The notes beneath the pieces are model-generated. The model did not search any database. It was not told the origin of the DNA and saw only the letters and a list, made by a program, of their open reading frames with translations. This document shows, one piece after another, positions 1 through 7,161 of a DNA stretch of 64,000 nt. Within the stretch, counting starts at the first letter, position 1. Each line of letters begins with the position of its first letter. Source of the stretch: Subtercola boreus (GTDB lineage: Bacteria; Actinomycetota; Actinomycetes; Actinomycetales; Microbacteriaceae); contig NZ_VFOO01000001.1 in assembly GCF_006716115.1 (NCBI RefSeq), forward strand, positions 2,108,001-2,172,000, written 5' to 3'. Position numbers and translations under genes: made by a program.

Positions 1-250
1 CGCCGAGCAGTTCGAGCAGCGAGAGCACCTGAGGTAGCGTGCTGGCGAGGCGGTCGAGCCGCCATGTGACCAGGGTGTCCCCGGGGCCGATGTCGTCGAG
101 CAGAGTGGTCAGTTCCGACCGGGTCGCCGTGACGGAGTTGGCGCTGACGTCTTCGTAGAACCGCGTGACGCCCTGCTGCCGCAGCAGGTCGCGCTGGTAG
201 TCGCCGTTGTGTTCCAGCGGGCCGACCCAGATGTAGCCGACCTCAGCCAT
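1..250 (-). CDS. Serine recombinase (resolvase-type) N-terminal domain, catalytically degenerate; partial
   Basis: The frame starts at ATG 250 and runs off the left edge, leaving 83 residues. It aligns by eye with the resolvase/invertase N-terminal fold: a GYIWVGPLEH start, a QRDLLRQQG helix, the FYEDVSA turn, and a clear GDTLVTWRLDRLAS segment matching the family's GDTLVVWRLDRLGRS. The family signature near the N-terminus is Y-x-R-V-S with catalytic Arg and nucleophilic Ser. Here those positions read W and G (YIWVG), so both are absent and strand exchange by the usual chemistry is unlikely. The start overlaps the stop of the preceding acidic ORF by 8 nt, suggesting coupled translation. It may be a decayed recombinase or a DNA-binding regulator; the C-terminal part is outside the window. 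Confidence 0.75.
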   Translation of the reverse strand, partial: MAEVGYIWVGPLEHNGDYQRDLLRQQGVTRFYEDVSANSVTATRSELTTLLDDIGPGDTLVTWRLDRLASTLPQVLSLLELLG

Positions 251-431
251 GGTCAGCGCCGTCTGGGACAGCGCCGTCTGGGTCAGCGCCGCTTGAATCA
301 GCGCCGAGCGGATCGTCGTCGACGTCAGTGTCGTCGCCCGTGTCTTCGGCGTTCGGTGTGGGGGCCGCGACGAAATCCGCATCCTGGGGCACGGTGAAGT
401 CGTGGAAGGGATCGAATTCTTTGTCGGGCAT
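243..431 (-). CDS. Small acidic hypothetical protein, 62 aa
   Basis: Short ORF of unknown function ending within the start of the recombinase-like gene (ATGGCTGA overlap). The N-terminal half (MPDKEFDPFHDFTVPQDADF) is non-repetitive. The C-terminal third is a run of Gly-Ala-Asp repeats (GADSSGADPDGAVPDGADHG) encoded by a 15-bp tandem DNA repeat. Asp and Glu dominate the composition. The 8-nt overlap with the following gene is the main argument that it is translated. No domain is recognised, and it could be spurious. Confidence 0.45.
   Translation of the reverse strand: MPDKEFDPFHDFTVPQDADFVAAPTPNAEDTGDDTDVDDDPLGADSSGADPDGAVPDGADHG
251..310. repeat. 15-bp imperfect tandem repeat, four copies
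   Basis: Four consecutive 15-mers (251-265, 266-280, 281-295, 296-310) share a core of CAGCGCCG. On the minus strand they encode the Gly-Ala-Asp repeats at the C-terminus of the 62-aa acidic ORF, so unit gain or loss would be frame-neutral. Confidence 0.7.
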
Positions 432-464
432 GCCCCAACGCTACCCGGGTGTTCAATGGAATGC

Positions 465-1400
465 ATGGCAGTCAAATGGATCGCACAGGATTTCGGCGGA
501 CTCGACGTGTTCACGGAGGTCGAGGCGGATGACCTGCCGCCGGGCCGCGGTGAGGTGACGATCGAGATCCGGGCTGCCGGAATGAACCCGGCCGACTACA
601 AGCATGTCGCGTCCGGGAGCGACCGGAGCCTCCTTCCCGTGCAGGTCGGGTACGAGATCGCCGGGGTGATCCGGGGGATCGGCCCGGACACCACGATCGC
701 GTCGGGCGGCGGCGCAGTCGGCGACGAGGTGCTGGCGTTCCGCGTCGCGGGCGGTTACGCCTCCGAGCTCACGGTTCCCGCCGCCGACGTCTTCGCCAAA
801 CCGGCGTCGCTCGGTTTCCCGGAGGCCGCGAACCTCCTGCTGGCCGGGTCGACCGCCGCCGAGATGCTCGACGTCACCCGCGTCACTGCCGGTGACACGA
901 TCCTCCTCCACGGAGCATCCGGAGCCGTCGGCGTGAGCGTGCTGCAGCAGGCCGCGCTCCTCGGGGCGACCGTGATCGGCACGGCCAGCGAGAAGAGCTT
1001 CGAGGTCGTGCGGCGCTTCGGCGGGCATCCGGTGGCCTACGGCGACGGCCTCGAACAGCGGGTGCGTGATGCTGCACCGAACGGCGTCGTGGCCGCCCTC
1101 GACGCCGTCGGCACCGACGAGGCGGTCGACGTGTCGCTGGCGCTTGTGGATGACCGGCAGCGCATCGTGACGATCGCAGCGCCGGGGCGGGCCGAAGCCG
1201 ACGGTTTCCGCGCGATCGCCGGCGCGAGACCGCAGAGCGCGGCGTTCCGCAACGGCGTGCGCGCCCGGCTGATCGACCTCGCGGGCAGCGGGCGGCTGGT
1301 GGTACCGATCGCCCGCACCTGGCCGCTGGACGAGGCGCGGGAGGCGCTGGAATTCCTGATGGATCAGCACCCCGGGGGCAAGCTCGCGCTGATTCCCTGA
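465..1400 (+). CDS. NADPH:quinone reductase-like MDR-family oxidoreductase
   Basis: Medium-chain dehydrogenase/reductase of the zinc-independent quinone-oxidoreductase type, 311 aa from ATG 465 (an in-frame ATG at 456 is also possible). The N-terminal GroES-like domain contains EIRAAGMNPADYKHV and GYEIAGVIRGIG. The Rossmann domain has the nucleotide-binding segment GDTILLHGASGAVGVSVLQ (MDR pattern AxxGxxG, roughly residues 145-165). The C-terminal DEAREALEFLMDQHPGGKLAL is the usual family ending. No structural-zinc cysteine cluster is seen. Such enzymes reduce quinones or enones with NADPH in the cytoplasm; the substrate cannot be inferred. It is divergent from the acidic ORF/recombinase pair with only about 33 bp between starts. 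Confidence 0.85.
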   Translation: MAVKWIAQDFGGLDVFTEVEADDLPPGRGEVTIEIRAAGMNPADYKHVASGSDRSLLPVQVGYEIAGVIRGIGPDTTIASGGGAVGDEVLAFRVAGGYASELTVPAADVFAKPASLGFPEAANLLLAGSTAAEMLDVTRVTAGDTILLHGASGAVGVSVLQQAALLGATVIGTASEKSFEVVRRFGGHPVAYGDGLEQRVRDAAPNGVVAALDAVGTDEAVDVSLALVDDRQRIVTIAAPGRAEADGFRAIAGARPQSAAFRNGVRARLIDLAGSGRLVVPIARTWPLDEAREALEFLMDQHPGGKLALIP

Positions 1401-1482
1401 GCGGTCGACGGCGGGTCGTGGGTGCTGGCAACCGATGGTGTGCCCGAAAAGCAAGCCCCTGCCGCCTCCGGGGACCCTGGCT

Positions 1483-1488
1483 TACATT
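1483..1488 (+). promoter_or_regulatory. -10 box of a probable leaderless promoter
   Basis: TACATT ends exactly 6 nt before ATG 1495, the spacing expected when transcription begins at the A of the start codon. No Shine-Dalgarno sequence lies in the 6-nt gap. Confidence 0.55.
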
Positions 1489-1494
1489 GGAAAC

Positions 1495-1716
1495 ATGAGC
1501 GACACGAATCTCGGCACCGACGGCACCATCCCCAACTCCGAAGACGGCATCGCCGTCGGACACGTTCCGGACGGATCGCACTTCAACCCCGAGGAGGAAG
1601 CCGGGTCAGCCGCCGCTGGCGATGAGGAGTCGGGCACCTACACCGACGCCGAGGGCGACGACCGCGAGGACCGCCCCGCGGAGAAGGACGGGACCTACAC
1701 GGACGCCGACGAGTAG
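1495..1716 (+). CDS. Small acidic hypothetical protein, 73 aa
   Basis: Acidic, probably disordered protein without a recognised domain. It contains a twice-repeated GTYTDA motif (ESGTYTDAEGD and KDGTYTDADE) in its C-terminal half. ATG 1495 was chosen because a -10 box lies 6 nt upstream and upstream in-frame sequence looks non-coding. A similar acidic small protein occurs at 16740, also behind a leaderless-type promoter. Function unknown. Confidence 0.6.
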   Translation: MSDTNLGTDGTIPNSEDGIAVGHVPDGSHFNPEEEAGSAAAGDEESGTYTDAEGDDREDRPAEKDGTYTDADE

Positions 1717-1808
1717 GTCGGATCGAGTCGGGTTCCCTCCAAAACTTCACCCTCTCTTAAGATGGGACGAGTTGTCTGGTTTCATCTGATCTAAGGCGGG
1801 GTGCTGAT

Positions 1809-3620
1809 ATGGCAATCGACAAGAGTCGGGTGCTCGACGCTCCACACATCACGGCACGTCTCCGAAGTGACAACTCGGGTGTGCTGGTGGTCGATGGAGA
1901 CGAGCAGCACATCACCGCGGACTCCGCCGGAGCGGCCCTGCAGGAACTCGTCGGCCTCATCCAGGGCGAGGCTGAGCGACTCGGTCGGCCCGTGCGCGTC
2001 ACGGTGACGGCGGAGACGGGCCGCAGCATCCTGATCGCCGATGAAGACGGTTCGATCGAGGAGGAGAGCTTCGTGCCCTCCGAGGAGCTCGAAGCCGCTG
2101 CTGAAGACAGTGCCGATGGCGAGGCGAGTGCCGATGGCGAGGTCGACGACGATGCCGCGGTCGACGACGACGCCGCGGACGATGACGACGCCGCGGACGA
2201 CGTCGATGCCGACACAACGGCTGAAGATGTTGCCGACGAAGGCGACGACGACGCCGACACAACGGCTGATGAGGTTGTCGACGAAGGCGACGACGACAGC
2301 GACAGCGTCAGCGACGAAACCGATGAGGACGACCCCACCGACGAACCCGACGGCGACGTGGCCGATGAAGGCGACGACGACATCGACGACTCAGGCACCG
2401 ACGACTCACACACCCACAACTCAGACGCCCACGACTCAGACCTCGACGAAACCGACCCAGAAGACGCGGAACCGCGCGACGACCTCGCAGCGTTCCCGAC
2501 TCCCCTGCCAGCGTCCGCGCGTCCCGCGCCAGCACTGGCACCCGAACGATCAGAGCCTCCCATGCCCACTCCTGCACGAACCACCCCTGCCCCCTCGGGA
2601 GGCGCCCGCCCGAACATCCAGAGCCGACAGGGCCAGCCAGGCCCTGCTGTGGGCAGGCAGGGTTCCAGCAGCCCGGATGCCGGCAGGCCGGGCAGCCAGA
2701 AGGATCTGCTCGACGCGCCTTCGTTCCTTGCCGTCCCGAAGATCGCGGAACCCGCAGAGCAGGGCTTCAAGGGCCTTCTGAACCACCTCGGCTTCCACTT
2801 CAAGCCCGGTCGCAGCGAGCAGGCGCAGCGCAGCGACATCGAGGCGATCTCCCGCCACTTCCCCGCCCACCGCACCATCAGCGTGATCAACCGTAAGGGC
2901 GGGGCGAACAAGACGCCCACGGTTGCCAACCTCGCCGCGGCATTCGCGCGCAGCGGCGGCGGAGGCGTGCTGGCCTGGGACAACAACGAGACCATGGGCA
3001 CCCTGGGCTGGCGCACCGAGCGCGGCGAGCACGACTCCACCGTTCTCGACGTGCTCGCCAACGCCGACGACCTTCTGGATGCCCGTGCCGAGTTCGGCCA
3101 GATGTCCCGTTTCGTGCACCACCAGCAGGCCGACAAGTTCGACGTCCTGCGCTCCGACGAGGATCCCTCCGGCACGCACGAGATGACGGCCGAGGAGGTC
3201 GACATCGTGCACAGCATCGCGGCAAAGTACTACCGGCTCATCCTCATGGACTCCGGCAACAGCGACCGCGCCGAGAACTGGCTGCGCATGATCGACCACA
3301 CCGACCAGCTCGTCGTTCCCACCACCACCATGGAGGACCGCGCCCAGGCCGCCCTCCTCACGCTGCAGGCCGTGCAGAGCCGCAGCGAGAAGGCCGCGGA
3401 GCTCGCGAAGAACGCCGTCGTCGTCATCTCGGAGTGGCAGCCCAAGGAGCAGAACATCTCCGAGCGCATGGCCGAGGACTTCCGGCCCTATGTGCGCGAC
3501 GTCGTGATCGTGCCGTTCGATCCTGCGCTCAAGGCCGGGCGCATCCTCCACAGCTCGCTTCAGCCGGCCACCCGCCGAGCTTGGCTCGCGGCCGCTGCGG
3601 CCATCGCAAAGGGCCTGTAG
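1809..3620 (+). CDS. ParA/MinD-like ATPase with long acidic linker
   Basis: 603 aa. Residues 1-100 form a compact N-terminal domain. About residues 100-230 are an Asp/Ala/Glu-rich disordered linker encoded by repetitive codons (2100-2460). Residues 230-310 are Pro/Gly-rich, and a C-terminal P-loop domain begins near residue 355. Its Walker A reads NRKGGANKTPTVANLA: the ParA/MinD signature Lys of KGG and the Walker Lys are kept, but GKTT has become NKTP. The usual D-x-D-P-Q segment reads WDNNETMGTLGW, and LILMDSGN is a plausible Walker B. The divergence looks family-specific rather than decay because the rest is intact. An AAGGCGGGG Shine-Dalgarno at 1793-1801 supports ATG 1809. Without a ParB neighbour a role in chromosome partition is uncertain; positioning or secretion-related ATPases share this architecture. 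Confidence 0.8.
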   Translation: MAIDKSRVLDAPHITARLRSDNSGVLVVDGDEQHITADSAGAALQELVGLIQGEAERLGRPVRVTVTAETGRSILIADEDGSIEEESFVPSEELEAAAEDSADGEASADGEVDDDAAVDDDAADDDDAADDVDADTTAEDVADEGDDDADTTADEVVDEGDDDSDSVSDETDEDDPTDEPDGDVADEGDDDIDDSGTDDSHTHNSDAHDSDLDETDPEDAEPRDDLAAFPTPLPASARPAPALAPERSEPPMPTPARTTPAPSGGARPNIQSRQGQPGPAVGRQGSSSPDAGRPGSQKDLLDAPSFLAVPKIAEPAEQGFKGLLNHLGFHFKPGRSEQAQRSDIEAISRHFPAHRTISVINRKGGANKTPTVANLAAAFARSGGGGVLAWDNNETMGTLGWRTERGEHDSTVLDVLANADDLLDARAEFGQMSRFVHHQQADKFDVLRSDEDPSGTHEMTAEEVDIVHSIAAKYYRLILMDSGNSDRAENWLRMIDHTDQLVVPTTTMEDRAQAALLTLQAVQSRSEKAAELAKNAVVVISEWQPKEQNISERMAEDFRPYVRDVVIVPFDPALKAGRILHSSLQPATRRAWLAAAAAIAKGL

Positions 3621-3688
3621 TTCCGCGAGATTGCAGGGAATTCCGGCATTGTTGAGGCAATGTCAGTGGTTGGTGTTTGAATTGAAGC

Positions 3689-5995
3689 ATGAACCAGCCA
3701 GCCGCTCCCGCACCCGACTTTGCGTCGGTGGTGTCGTGGGTTCTGGATGCCCGGCGGGGGTTTGACGCTGTGTTGGCGTCTGCCGGTGGGGCTGCCGCGC
3801 CCTGCGGGCTTGCCGACGACGCTCTGGTGGCGGCTGTGGTGCAGGTCGAGTCGTTGGGCCGGATCATTGACGGGTTGCGGGTGCGGATGGCTGGTGAGGT
3901 GGCGGCGAGGTCTGCTGCGGAGTTCGGGGCGGAGGGTCTTGCCCGGTCGCATAATGCCCGGTCGGTTCCGAAGTTCTTGGCGGCGATTACCGGTGCTCGT
4001 GACGAGACGATCATGTCCAGGATGAAGCTCGCCTCGCAGGTGCACACGGGCATGTCGTTGGTGGGGTTGCCGAACCTGCCTCGTTTCCCGCAGGTTGCGG
4101 AGGCGCTGGCTCTGGGCGATCTGGGGGTGGATGCGGCGACGTCGATTACGCGGCGTCTCTCGGAGGCCGCGGCGAAGATCGGTTTCACGGAAGAGGTCTC
4201 GGAGGCGGAGGGTAGCCTCGTCGCGTTGGCGCAGCAGACGTCGGGTAGTTTCGGGTATTCCGCGAATCAGGTGGATGATCTGGCGATCCGGTGCCGTGAG
4301 CACCTCGACCCCGACGGCGCGGAGCCCCGTGAGGCTGACTTGCACGAGAAGCGGTACCTGGAGCTGAAGGCGCACCGTTCGGGGATGACGTCGATCCGGG
4401 GCCTGTTGTCGCCGTCGATGGCGGCGATCGTCGCGTCCGCGTTGGAGCCGTGCACGAGCCCGCGGATCGTCGCTTTCGCAGCCGACCCGAGTGAAGATGG
4501 GGATGCGGGCCCGGCGGGCGATGTGCCGGTCGATGGTCTGACGGCGGACACCCGCACGGCGGGTCAGAAACGTGTCGATGCGCTCGTGAACCTGTTGCAG
4601 GTCGCGGCGGGACGGCCGGAGATGCCGCGCCTGAACGGTGCCGCACCCACCGTGAACCTCCACGCCACCCTCGACGACGTCGTCACCGGCCGCGGCATTG
4701 GCTGGATCGACGGCCTCACCGCCCCCGTCCCGTACTCGACCGTCGAGGCGCTGCTGTGTCACGGGGATGTGATCACGACCCTGTTCGGTGAGCATGGGCA
4801 GGTGTTGCAGCACGGGAAGACCCGCCGCCTGTTCACCCCCGCCCAGAACCGTGCGTTGGCGGCGCGGGATGGCGGGTGTGTGTGGCCGGGCTGCGACGCA
4901 CCCCCATCCTGGTGCGAGTCGCACCATGTCGACGGGTGGCAATCCGACACCCACCCCGGCGGCCTGACCGACATCGACAACGGGGCACTGCTCTGCCACT
5001 TCCACCACACGAACCTGCACAAAACACACTGGAAACTCACCATCCGCAACGGCACCCCCCACCTCATCCCACCCGACTGGCTCGACTGGACCCAAACCCC
5101 AAGGCCCTGCCAACAAAACCGGGCACGACAACGAACCGGCCACCACCCACCCGGCCCGCACAACCCAGCCCGGCACCGCCCACCCCCGACCCCACCGCCC
5201 ACCCGACAACCAAGCAACCCTCCAGCCAGCGACCCTCACCACGGCGACCCCCGACCCGGCCACCCTCGACCCGGCCACCCTCGACCCGGCCACCCTCAGC
5301 CCGGCGAACCCCGACCCGGCGACCCCCAATCCGCGAGCCCCGAAACGGCCACCCTCAAACCGGCGAGGCTCGACCGAGCGACCGGCCATCGACCGAATGG
5401 TGGCTCGAACACCGCCAGAGCGACACCGGGTAGAACGATGCCGCGATCCCAGCCACCCTGGCCGACCATCCTCGGATCGTGCGCCGCCTGCCGGCCGCAC
5501 CACCGATCCGGCCACGCGCATCCAGAACCACACCCACCGACGGCAAGCCCGCAGGGCGCGGCAGGCACGACGCGGCAGCGTCCACGGCGCGGCGACAAGC
5601 AGGGCCCGGCAGCATGCACGGCGCGGCGGCGGGGCGCAGCAGCCCGCAGAGGGGCGCGGCAGCCCGTGGGACGGGGCGGCGGGCCGGGGTGCGACCACGT
5701 CGGCCACCGCACTCCGCTAACGTGGGAGCGAGACGCTGGCGTGGGCTGGCAGGAGAGCGGGTCGAGATGTTCGAGGCAGAGAACCTTCGCGACTGGATCG
5801 ACCTGCCGGTCGTCGACCAGGCCGGCGACAAGGTCGGCTCGCTGGAGAGCATCTACTTCGACACCGCTGCGGGGGTCCCGTCGTTCGCGGCCGTGCACGT
5901 GGGCATTCTCGGCGGACAGAAGCTCGTGTTCGCCCCGCTCGACGGCGCGGTCGTCGCACCCAAGTACCTCAAGGTCATGTTCCCGAAGAAGCTGA
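3689..5995 (+). CDS. DUF222/13E12-family HNH endonuclease with aberrant C-terminal extension
   Basis: The N-terminal roughly 370 residues are the helical DUF222 domain, followed by an HNH domain near residues 385-445: GGCVWPGCDAPP, WCESHHVDGW, then LCHFHHTNLHK (Cys pairs plus the H-H...H metal/catalytic set). Family members usually stop soon after WLDW-TQTPR, about base 5110. Here the frame stays open to 5995 through a Pro/Arg-rich, C-rich repeat region and then runs out of frame through the first 229 bases of the PRC-barrel gene. The true C-terminus is therefore probably altered by an indel. A neighbouring frame ends naturally at 5433 with TEWWLEHRQSDTG. These proteins recur in many copies in actinobacteria; their biological role is not established. 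Confidence 0.8.
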   Translation: MNQPAAPAPDFASVVSWVLDARRGFDAVLASAGGAAAPCGLADDALVAAVVQVESLGRIIDGLRVRMAGEVAARSAAEFGAEGLARSHNARSVPKFLAAITGARDETIMSRMKLASQVHTGMSLVGLPNLPRFPQVAEALALGDLGVDAATSITRRLSEAAAKIGFTEEVSEAEGSLVALAQQTSGSFGYSANQVDDLAIRCREHLDPDGAEPREADLHEKRYLELKAHRSGMTSIRGLLSPSMAAIVASALEPCTSPRIVAFAADPSEDGDAGPAGDVPVDGLTADTRTAGQKRVDALVNLLQVAAGRPEMPRLNGAAPTVNLHATLDDVVTGRGIGWIDGLTAPVPYSTVEALLCHGDVITTLFGEHGQVLQHGKTRRLFTPAQNRALAARDGGCVWPGCDAPPSWCESHHVDGWQSDTHPGGLTDIDNGALLCHFHHTNLHKTHWKLTIRNGTPHLIPPDWLDWTQTPRPCQQNRARQRTGHHPPGPHNPARHRPPPTPPPTRQPSNPPASDPHHGDPRPGHPRPGHPRPGHPQPGEPRPGDPQSASPETATLKPARLDRATGHRPNGGSNTARATPGRTMPRSQPPWPTILGSCAACRPHHRSGHAHPEPHPPTASPQGAAGTTRQRPRRGDKQGPAACTARRRGAAARRGARQPVGRGGGPGCDHVGHRTPLTWERDAGVGWQESGSRCSRQRTFATGSTCRSSTRPATRSARWRASTSTPLRGSRRSRPCTWAFSADRSSCSPRSTARSSHPSTSRSCSRRS
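5253..5297 (+). repeat. 15-bp tandem repeat (GACCCGGCCACCCTC x3)
   Basis: Three perfect consecutive copies at 5253-5267, 5268-5282 and 5283-5297, then degenerate copies to about 5330. It lies in the C-rich 3' part of the HNH frame and encodes a pentapeptide repeat (PGHPR). It is the likeliest place for slippage that disturbed the HNH reading frame. Confidence 0.8.
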
Positions 5996-6123
5996 TCAAG
6001 GACGCACCGTCCATCGCCACCGACGGAGAACTCGAAGCGGCGGAAGAACCCGCCCTGTTCGCCCACTACGCCCTCACCTACCAGACCGGTTCCGGCGGGG
6101 AACGCCGCCTCGGTCGCCGCTGA
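5767..6123 (+). CDS. PRC-barrel domain protein
   Basis: 118 aa. Residues 8-75 match the PRC-barrel pattern: LPVVDQAGDKVGSLESIYFD (beta strands with the typical G-x-K-V/I-G turn), then PSFAAVHVG and LVFAPLDGAVV. PRC-barrel proteins are small beta-barrels used in RNA metabolism, photosystem assembly and, in actinobacteria, stress-related proteins; the partner here is unknown. A GGAGAGC Shine-Dalgarno precedes ATG 5767, and TAACGT at about 5718 could be a -10. Its first 229 bases are overlapped, out of frame, by the runaway HNH frame. Confidence 0.8.
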   Translation: MFEAENLRDWIDLPVVDQAGDKVGSLESIYFDTAAGVPSFAAVHVGILGGQKLVFAPLDGAVVAPKYLKVMFPKKLIKDAPSIATDGELEAAEEPALFAHYALTYQTGSGGERRLGRR

Positions 6124-6138
6124 CGACACCCGCTCAGC

Positions 6139-6210
6139 GGCACGCAGGCAGGCAAGCAGGCAGGCAGGCAGGCAGGCAGGCAAGCAGGCAGGCAGGCAAG
6201 CACGCAGGCA
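6139..6210. repeat. GGCA tetranucleotide microsatellite, about 18 units
   Basis: The 72-bp spacer between two convergent genes consists almost wholly of GGCA units with a few AGCA/CGCA variants. It ends directly against the stop codon of the IclR gene (6211-6213). A tract like this is prone to slippage but lies outside both coding regions. Confidence 0.95.
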
Positions 6211-7008
6211 TCACACGGCTACAGCCGCCGCCTTCCGCAGCTGGCCCGACCGGTAGTACGTGCTCACGTGGTTCGACGCATCGCGCAGGTACCGTTCGAG
6301 CGCACGCTCGCGGGCCGGGTCGATCTGCTCGCTGGGCGCGCTGATCGCGACGGCACCCACGATCATCCCGGCCCCGTTCCGCACGCCGACCGCCGCGCAG
6401 GTCATGCCGGGCACGAACTCCTCGTGCTCCCAGGCCACACCGAGGTTGGCGACCTTGGCGAGATGCGCGTCGAGTTCCGGTCGTGATGTCATCGTCGTCT
6501 CGGTGAGGCGGGGCATTCCGTGCACCCCCAGGTAGCCGTCCACCTGGTCGACGCTCATGCCGGCGAGCATGATCTTGCCGAACGCCGTGGCGTGGGCGGC
6601 CTCGTGGAATCCGAAACCGAGGGGCGTGAGCCTCGGATGATCGGGGCTGTCGACCACGTAGGCCACGACGACATCGGCGCCACGGTACACCGCGAAGTAG
6701 CCTGCCGTCTGGGCGGTGTCGTGCAGCCGCGCGATCTCGGCGCGCACCGCCGTCGGAACACCGATCTGGCGGTGCAGCGAGACTCCGAGCCGGTCGAGTT
6801 TGTAGCCGAGTTCGAACCGGCGCTCGCCTTTCAGATGAACGAGGTAGTCGCTCTGCACAAGGGCCTGCATGAGGCGGTAGACCGTCGGGAGAGGATAGCC
6901 GAGAGCCTGGGAGACCTCTTTCGCCGACGCCCCACCACGCTCCGCCACGATCTCAAGGATTGAGAGGGTCTTCTCGACGGTGGCGACACCGGAATCGCTG
7001 GAGGGCAT
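6211..7008 (-). CDS. IclR-family transcriptional regulator
   Basis: 265 aa from ATG 7008 (an in-frame GTG lies at 7041). The N-terminal winged helix (VEKTLSILEIVAERGGASAKEVSQALG, then PTVYRLMQALVQSDYL) and the C-terminal effector-binding domain (GYFAVYRGADVVVAYVVDS; HATAFGKIMLAG; VGVRNGAGMIVGAVAIS) are complete and in canonical order. It is divergent from the glycerol-dehydrogenase-like gene with a perfect palindrome between them, so it probably controls that gene and itself; this is inference from arrangement. CACACT lies 6 nt before ATG 7008, a weak leaderless-type -10. Confidence 0.9.
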   Translation of the reverse strand: MPSSDSGVATVEKTLSILEIVAERGGASAKEVSQALGYPLPTVYRLMQALVQSDYLVHLKGERRFELGYKLDRLGVSLHRQIGVPTAVRAEIARLHDTAQTAGYFAVYRGADVVVAYVVDSPDHPRLTPLGFGFHEAAHATAFGKIMLAGMSVDQVDGYLGVHGMPRLTETTMTSRPELDAHLAKVANLGVAWEHEEFVPGMTCAAVGVRNGAGMIVGAVAISAPSEQIDPARERALERYLRDASNHVSTYYRSGQLRKAAAVAV

Positions 7009-7083
7009 GCTGCCAGTGTGGTCGCGAGCCGGCACCCGCACAACACCGGCACCGTTTCTTCTCGCATGCTGAGAACGCCGATC

Positions 7084-7100
7084 GAGCCGACCGTCGGCTC
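7084..7100. promoter_or_regulatory. Perfect 17-bp palindrome, candidate IclR operator
   Basis: GAGCCGAC-C-GTCGGCTC, two 8-bp arms around one base, in the iclR/gldA divergent intergenic region. TAGGCT at 7104-7109 just downstream could be the -10 of the rightward promoter, so a bound regulator would cover the -35 to -10 area. IclR proteins bind such dyads. Confidence 0.6.
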
Positions 7101-7161
7101 TCCCTAGGCTGTGCCCACGCAGGTCTTTCTGCGCTGTGACACCGTCGTCAGGAGTTCAACC

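Noticed and set aside
6139-6210. Phase-variation switch in iclR or the PRC-barrel gene
   Set aside because: The microsatellite lies after both stop codons, so slippage does not change either reading frame or promoter.
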